Positions 57,867 through 64,000 of a stretch of DNA of 64,000 bases are shown one piece after another; the stretch's first letter is position 1; the number at the start of each line of letters is the position of its first letter. The translations under genes were made by a program, and so were the position numbers. The DNA comes from Gnetum montanum. Taxonomy: Eukaryota > Streptophyta > Gnetopsida > Gnetales > Gnetaceae. The notes under the pieces were generated by a model, which saw only the letters and a program-made list of their open reading frames with translations, did no database searches and was not told the origin of the DNA. The stretch spans positions 813-64,812 of the forward strand of contig MNCI01002249.1 of NCBI GenBank assembly GCA_015680685.1. Direction: 5' to 3'.

Positions 57867-59978
57867 CATCAGCGCACGGTATTCACATGTCATATCAGTA
57901 TCATCTTGTGGTCAGAGCTAAAATAATCCACTATTCTAAATTTCTAATTACGCCTTCCTATGTGGCTTATTTTGTACATAGTACGTGTATAAACATTTCA
58001 TCTAAGAATCAGTAGGGTAGGCTTCTTGTAACTTAGCACCTGCATTTGAATATGAGTTGTTACTCTATGCAGTGAGTCTCAGATCCATTTGGTGATATAT
58101 TTTGGTCACACAGAAACACTCACAAAACTGGTTTTAAGATACTATTGTCTAGGGTGGGTACAGAAATCCTAGGATGGGTACAGAAATCCAAGATTAGTCA
58201 AGGGCAATGTGGTGTTTTAATATATAAAAGTTAAATAACTTTGACAATGAAATTTGAATAAAATAACTGCCCAAATCAATAACTTGACAAGGAAATTTTA
58301 AATGAAATAACTGTTCACTAAAATAGTTCAGAATGAGAATACAAGATAATAACTTAAAAAGGAAAATGACATGGACCTTGAATACAAACAAAGAGGTTTG
58401 TTATTAAAAGTGTTTCTTTTAAAAAGAGAATGACTAACACAAAATAGAGAGAGATTAAATCACTGTTGAGAAATCTCTCAGCTGTTGAAATAACAAATAA
58501 AAGTCTTAACAAAAACTGAGCTCAATCTGGTTGGCTAAACAGATATAGCCTTTTGTGCAAGCTTGTTTGCCATGCCTCTAGAAAGCACACCACCTTCGAC
58601 AAATCTGCACCTTTCAACTTTTGGATCCATTCACAGCCCCTCACCCAATTCCTTCTAGAAGTACCTCCAATACTACTTCCCAAATGAGATACTTCCCAAA
58701 TGAGATCAGAGAGAATTCTTGGGACCTCCTTGGCCAGGCTGAATCCCCCAAAAGACCCTCCTTGGCCAGGCTGAATCCCACAGAAGACCCTCCCTTTCCT
58801 TCAGACTGTGGGGAGGGTTTTATCAAGCCTCAACTTCTGCCTCTTCGCCTCCCTCCGAACCTGCACGCTAAACCAGAAAAGTGAAAGCCAAAACACCATG
58901 AAAAACAAAACAAAACAGAGAATATTAAACATTTTCATTATTATTATTATTATTTGAAAGGAAGTATCCAAATGTCTACAGCAGCAGTGGACTACTGGAT
59001 GCTAACCATACTCTCCGGTCATTAGGAAACTTAAAACAAGTTAAAGAACGAAATGATATGGAATCTTCAAAAGATCAGTTTGGACTTTTCCTGCATATAA
59101 GCACTGAATTTCAGCTGCCATACCAGCGTCTGGAAATTCACGGCAGACGAGCCCTGGCTCATCCTCCTCGTGACCCATCATTGCCTGCCGCCGCTTATTG
59201 CTGAAAACCCAGTACCATGGCTGCGCCGATGAAACCCCCGCTACCAGTCGCTTGCAGCAGCATGTGCCTGCTGCTCTCCGCCTTGGAACTCAGCTGCTTC
59301 TGGGCAGCACCGGCTGCACCGTCTACTTCCCTCCACCGTCGATCGTCGCCCGCGGTGCCTGCAGCAACCCCAGGGGGCTGCTGCTACGCTCATCTCCTGT
59401 GGTTGCAGCAGGAGCGGCGTCCACGGACTTGAGGCCCACCGGCAGGTTCTCAGCCACAGGCGTGGCTGCACAGTGCCCGCCTTCAGCGCCGTAAATTGTC
59501 TGATAGCAGCATGCTGTGCCTCCAACGTAGCAGCACTACTACGTACAGCTCCGCAGCCGTAAATCCCACTACAATCTGCTATCTCGCCGCTAAATCACGG
59601 TGCAAAATCATCCATGTCTAGTGAATATTATGGAGTGACCAACGCCTCCAGAAATCACTGCACAACTTTTTCAAGATATTGCGAGCCGTGAACATTCCGA
59701 AACCCTCAGGCATCCATCTCAATTCTCTGCACATCGAACGAAGGATTTATAGACACTGTAGCTGCCCAAAGCGCTCAGGAAGCTCATCCAATCCGTGGCA
59801 CATAATACTGAGCCCTCTTACATTTGAAAGAAGACCCAACTCGGCCGGCGGTACTAACATTCCCTCTTCCACTCAATGCAAATCCAAAGTCAATGCTCTT
59901 AAGCTTCTCAACTTTGCCGCGATTTCCCTGGCAGGGCTGCTTAATGCTGTTGGCATGGATTTAGAAAACAGATACAAA
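57867..59978. other. MYB 3' flank and intergenic DNA
   Basis: Probable 3' UTR to about 58050. Two small tandem duplications lie at 58675-58706 (16 bp twice) and 58725-58779 (23-bp core, 32-bp spacing). A GC-rich stretch (59130-59600) is open in several frames; a minus-strand run near 59210-59050 (MMGHEEDEPGLVCREFPDAG) could be an old exon, but I recognise nothing. Confidence 0.4.
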
Positions 59979-60614
59979 TGTGTTGGGAAAAAGATTGCGC
60001 AACACCACGACTTTTTCCACTGCTGTGTTAACAACAGCAGGATATAAACTAATAATAGAGTAGGCAGTGAAATAAAGTGCAAAATAATAACACCCAATAA
60101 CACAGGGATTCATGTGGTTCACCTTTCCTGAGGCAAACTCCAAAAAATCTTCTCTCACTGATAAATATATAAATATAGTAGAAATACAAAAATGTCTCTC
60201 TGGTCAATTACTAGAGGTATACAAAATTGATACACACCCTCAAAATAAATATTCTTGGAATCTCACGGCCCTTTATGAAAAATTCCTAGAAACCCAAGCT
60301 CACAAGGCTTATTTGTGTGTCTCTCCCTGTGGCCTCTCTTTTTCTTCAGCCATTGGTTTTTCATCTGCTCCTGCACCCATTTGCCATTTCCCTTAGATTA
60401 TAGTCAAGGAAAATGCCCTGTCCTGCCTAACTTAGGTGGCCTTTGTTGAATGCAGTCTACCTTACCAACCAACCTGGCAGCTAATATTTTAGCTGCCTAA
60501 CTTAGGAAACTTGGGCGGCTAATTTTGGTTGGCTTAGCAGGAAGCCTTCCTTCCCCTCCTTTTTATTTATTTATATTAATGTGATGTGGACTTCATGTTG
60601 GAGGGACCAACACA
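59979..60614 (-). mobile_element. Solo Copia-like LTR
   Basis: Ends are TGTGTTGG and CCAACACA, flanked by ACAAA and TCAAA, a 5-bp target duplication with one mismatch. On the minus strand the stretch reading GGAGTTTGCCTCAGGAAAGG then GTGAACCACATGAATCC resembles the R/U5 part of plant Copia LTRs. No internal coding region or second LTR is present, so it is a solo LTR; a short non-autonomous element is the alternative. Confidence 0.6.
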
Positions 60615-62560
60615 TCAAAATGCCTCAAAGATTGTTGCCACTTGACTTGGTCCAGTTCTAAGATCAGAAATCTGATTGCAAGGTGCCATGTGCAGCAGAA
60701 ACTGCAACTGCCGTCCATGAACAATCAGATTTTCAAAAGCAACAGAAGCAGCTGAAGACGGCGGCAGAGAGAGGGATTTGCCGGAGTTGGAGAAGACGGA
60801 GAAGAAAAGGAAGAAGTCAAGCATTGCAATTTCTCGTTGCTTGAAGAGCAACATGTCCTCAGAGCCGGCCACCCAATCTGTAACCCCCTCTACGCACACG
60901 CAGAACCTCGCCCTGCTCATCATCTGCGCCTCTGATGAAACCCTCGCGCCTCACCTTGCCGCTTGTGATTTCTTATGCTGCAACTTGTGTTGCCTGGTTT
61001 CTGTGAATACTCCATGCGTGCCACCTTTTTCCTCGGAGTTGCAGAGGAGTCTACTGATCCAGTTAATTGCATAAAGAAGGGTGTCAGTGGATATGGAGTT
61101 ATGGACACTGATTCATTTATATAGAAAGACATTGATGCGGATATGCAATACCAATAAAGTATGAACGCCAGGACAACACAATCGCATTGATCGGGAAACT
61201 TTGATTGGGGAGACAGTAAAGACACACAATAATCACAACAATGATGGTGAGGGATGACATGAAACTCATTGATTGATTCTATGGCACGGAATGAATACAA
61301 GTTTCTGATGCGATTTGAGATATCCATTTATTTTTGTTTGAATACTGATTACCGGCACCCATGGCCGGACCGGACAGACGATAGATTGAAAAGTTTAATC
61401 AAGATGATCGTTGTAATAAATCAGGATAAAAAAATTTCTAAAAAGGATTTAAATTGGAAAAATAGGGAAATTGATTTTTTAAAGAATTTTGGCCAGGAGA
61501 ATACTGTTCAATATATGACTTTAGGTGATGTACTAATTCCATCCCTCTTTGAAATAACGCAGATGGGCATCCATTGTTCCACTTCCAATTATAGTACTAA
61601 TGAAAGTTGCAGGTAGGAAATAGTTGCAGACTGCATAAAAGCTTTTGTGACTCTATTGTGACTTCTCTTTCAGAAGTAATCATATGGTCTGTGGGATTTG
61701 CTGATACAATGTTTTATGGATTACACTTCTTTCAGTGGAGTCTGACAGTGCTGCATGAGATTTAACGAATTGTGACACAACCTGAACTTTCGGTATTATG
61801 GCTTCTAGGTTTTTTTTAGCTATTTCATGCGACTATCTTGATTATTGCTGTCTACCCACAACCAGAAAAGTTGAGTTGCAAAACAGTTGTCTCGTTACCT
61901 TTAGCTAGCAAGGTCCTTGAATGGTTCGCGAAGGTAGTAAAGGATTTAGTGGTGATTTAACAAAATTAGCTATTTATAAAACATCATCTTATATTTTCAA
62001 TCCTTTGATTTATGTAGGACACCATTACAAGTAATTCATATAGGTTGTAACCCATAGGATTTCTAAGTTTCATGAGACCTAAACTTTTAATCATGGCCTC
62101 GTGTCTAGCATAGGAAAGTTAGCATCAACACAATCTTGGATCCTGCACCAAAAAATTTCATTTAAAATACATAAAACATAATCAGGATTAAAGATTTCAT
62201 TTAAAATACATAAAACATAATCAGGATTAAAGGTTCACTATCAGATTATCGATTTTCACTAAGTTTTATTTAAGTTCACACTCAATAAAATTACTTTTAA
62301 AAAGCACATGCAGAATATGTAAGTTAGTGTTAATTAATCACCTTGGAAACTCGATAAGCTTTTATTTTTGAAGTGTTATTTGCTTTTCTTTTTTTCTCCA
62401 TTTTTTTGGTGTTTGTTTATTTTAGGTATATTTTAAACTAATTCATGCTTGCTTATACCTACAATTTTTATGTTAACCTTAACATGATTTTACCTTGATA
62501 GCTACCTTGGCCATCAATTTCCACCTTCATACAAAGTAGTATTATATGGTGTTGCATAAA
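60615..62560. other. Intergenic DNA with unassigned open frames
   Basis: Less AT-rich at 60740-61080. Overlapping open frames lie at 60874-61074 (+, starting MSSEPATQSVTPSTHTQ), 60615-60923 (-), 60920-61327 (-) and 61269-61616 (+). None shows a family I know, and none has clear introns or coding bias visible by eye. One could be a first exon. A 39-bp unit is tandemly duplicated at 62155-62232. Confidence 0.35.
62155..62232. repeat. 39-bp exact tandem duplication
   Basis: ATTTCATTTAAAATACATAA begins both units (62155-62193 and 62194-62232), which are identical over 39 bases. Confidence 0.9.
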
Positions 62561-62774
62561 TCTTTTGTTGATCTTAACTCTTAAAAGTCCTTTGTGGTGC
62601 AATCCCATTTGAATGTCTAGGAGAAAGATGAGGAATAATCATTAATAGTATCTTAAGAATTAATGAACTTGAAGAGTAGAGCTAAAAAATACTAACTCAA
62701 TTTGCAATTTTAATTGAAAGCAATTAGATAAAACTCTTACTTTATCTTGAGGTTGTCTTAATCTCAAATTCAAT

Positions 62775-63000
62775 GGAAGAAGTGCAACAACTGGTTAATC
62801 CTCTTATGACTTTTGTCAATAAAAGTTAATGTGTAAAAAAACCTAAAATCATGATTTGTGGTACACTTAATAAAATATACAATTTTACTATAGAAAATGA
62901 ATATGTAAGCATAACTTCCTCTTATAAATATCTTGGCCTAGAAAGCCCTTGCAATTATATAAAGATGTCAAAGTCTACATAAGTAAATCCTAGTTCATGC
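62775..63000 (+). pseudogene. LINE reverse-transcriptase fragment
   Basis: Plus strand reads KKPKIMICGTLNKIYNFTIE, then VSITSSYKYLGLESP, typical of the stretch after the catalytic RT core in LINEs (K-T-K-x-M, then S-Y-K-Y-L-G). It is short and interrupted, and may extend upstream to about 62560. Confidence 0.6.
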
Positions 63001-63084
63001 TCTTGAATCAATTTTCTTAAATTTCATTTACATATAGTACAACAACATTATATTAGAAAAGAATGAAATTTATGATATAACTAA

Positions 63085-64000
63085 AGAATTTAGTATCATA
63101 TGAGTCATCATTGTCATCTTCGTCATAGCCTTGTTCTAACAAAATAGGGTTAACTACATAAGTACTTTTTCGTCATTTGTCTCTATGAAGAGTTAGATCT
63201 TTGTTTAGTTGTAATTTTTCCAAATTATCTTCTATCATTTTTATCCATTTCTTTCTAGGTCTTCCTTTTGAGTGGCTTTCCTAAAATAGTGATGCAACAA
63301 CCTTTTTTTATAGTCTCATTGTTTAATCTTGTGTGCACATGCCTAAACCATCTAAGCCATTATTCTTGTAACTTATTTAACATAGAAGCCACTCTAAGTT
63401 TTTCTCTAATGTATGTGTTGTGCAACTTATCTTTTGTATTAACATTCAACATTCATCTAAGTATCTTCATTTCCACCCTATTGATATGTAGTTTATGCCT
63501 CTTTTCTCTAGGCCAACATTCAGCACCATATCCAATAGCAATCCTAATTGATGTCCTATAAAAGTTTCCTTTAATTTTATTGATATTCCTTTATCATATA
63601 GAATACCGCTAGCCTATCTTCATTTTGACCATCCTACCTCAATTCTATTTCTTATATTTTTTTTAATTTTACCTTTTGATTGAAGCATTAATCCTAGGTA
63701 GTATAGCTATTTGTAGTAAGGGACTTTTTGGCCTTAAATTGTCACTTCTACCTCACCATGTTTCTACGATTATTAAATTTTCATTCCATATATTCTATCA
63801 TATTTCTACTATTTTTTAATCCTTTTGATTATAGAGCATGTTTCCCCTTCATCTTAGAAGAAATATTTTATAAAGCTATATCTACCAACATAGTATCATC
63901 TACAAATTACATATACTAGGGGATTCCATTTTGTATTTTCTTTCTTAATTCATCAATAATAATAATAAATAAGTACAAGGTAAGCACTAACCCTTGATGT
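63085..64000 (-). pseudogene. RTE-type LINE, 3' part, runs off window
   Basis: On the minus strand the catalytic RT box reads FVDDTMLVDIA (about 63915-63880). Further on come MKILR and TLRVASMLNKLQE, then WLRWFRHVHTRLNNETIKK (about 63360-63300) and a C-terminal Lys-rich segment near 63250. The 3' end has GATGACAATGATGA (about 63110-63120), the same tail as the plus-strand copy at 50950-51285. Broken by stops and cut by the window end. Confidence 0.82.

Overview
This window looks like nuclear DNA of a seed plant with a very large genome. A gymnosperm (conifer-like) is my best guess, but that is an inference. About 85% of it is old, mutated, nested LTR retrotransposon sequence, with one apparently intact host gene: an R2R3-MYB transcription factor in three exons (55799-57866, +). 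I saw no bacterial-type genes, CRISPR arrays, tRNA genes or rRNA genes.

The first 54.9 kb reads as a stack of four Ty3/gypsy elements. The oldest, E2, is Athila-like: its 5' LTR is in three pieces (about 266-533, 10411-10764, 40057-41249), its decayed gag-pol lies at 41399-47563, and its 3' LTR is whole at about 52728-54891. E1 (534-10405, Athila-like, 5-bp target duplication) and E3 (10765-40051, minus strand, 5-bp target duplication) each landed in the E2 5' LTR. E4 (13004-31760, plus strand, 18.8 kb) landed inside E3. E3 and E4 belong to the TAT/Ogre group; E4 has gag-protease, RT, two RNase H domains and integrase. E3 has the same ends and gag-protease but lost nearly all of pol.

The most unusual item is inside E4, between protease and reverse transcriptase (18.9-25.25 kb). 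There, on the strand opposite to gag-pol, lies a decayed but recognisable gene with several introns (about 23130 down to 19679). Four introns have GT-AG ends and phases that keep one reading frame, and it ends in a clear stop codon. I do not recognise the protein. A dyad motif that fills the U3 of E3 and E4 LTRs recurs just upstream of this antisense gene.

From about 48.96 to 51.9 kb there are LINE fragments in both orientations, then a 501-bp tandem duplication (51958-52932) that runs into the E2 3' LTR. The E2 LTR ends about 0.9 kb upstream of the MYB start codon. Downstream of MYB are mostly unassigned sequence, a solo Copia-like LTR (59979-60614), a LINE fragment (about 62775-63000, +) and the 3' part of an RTE-type LINE (63085-64000, -) that runs off the window end.

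Every retroelement reading frame is broken by stops and frameshifts, so no autonomous element remains here. The MYB gene is the only locus I would call functional.
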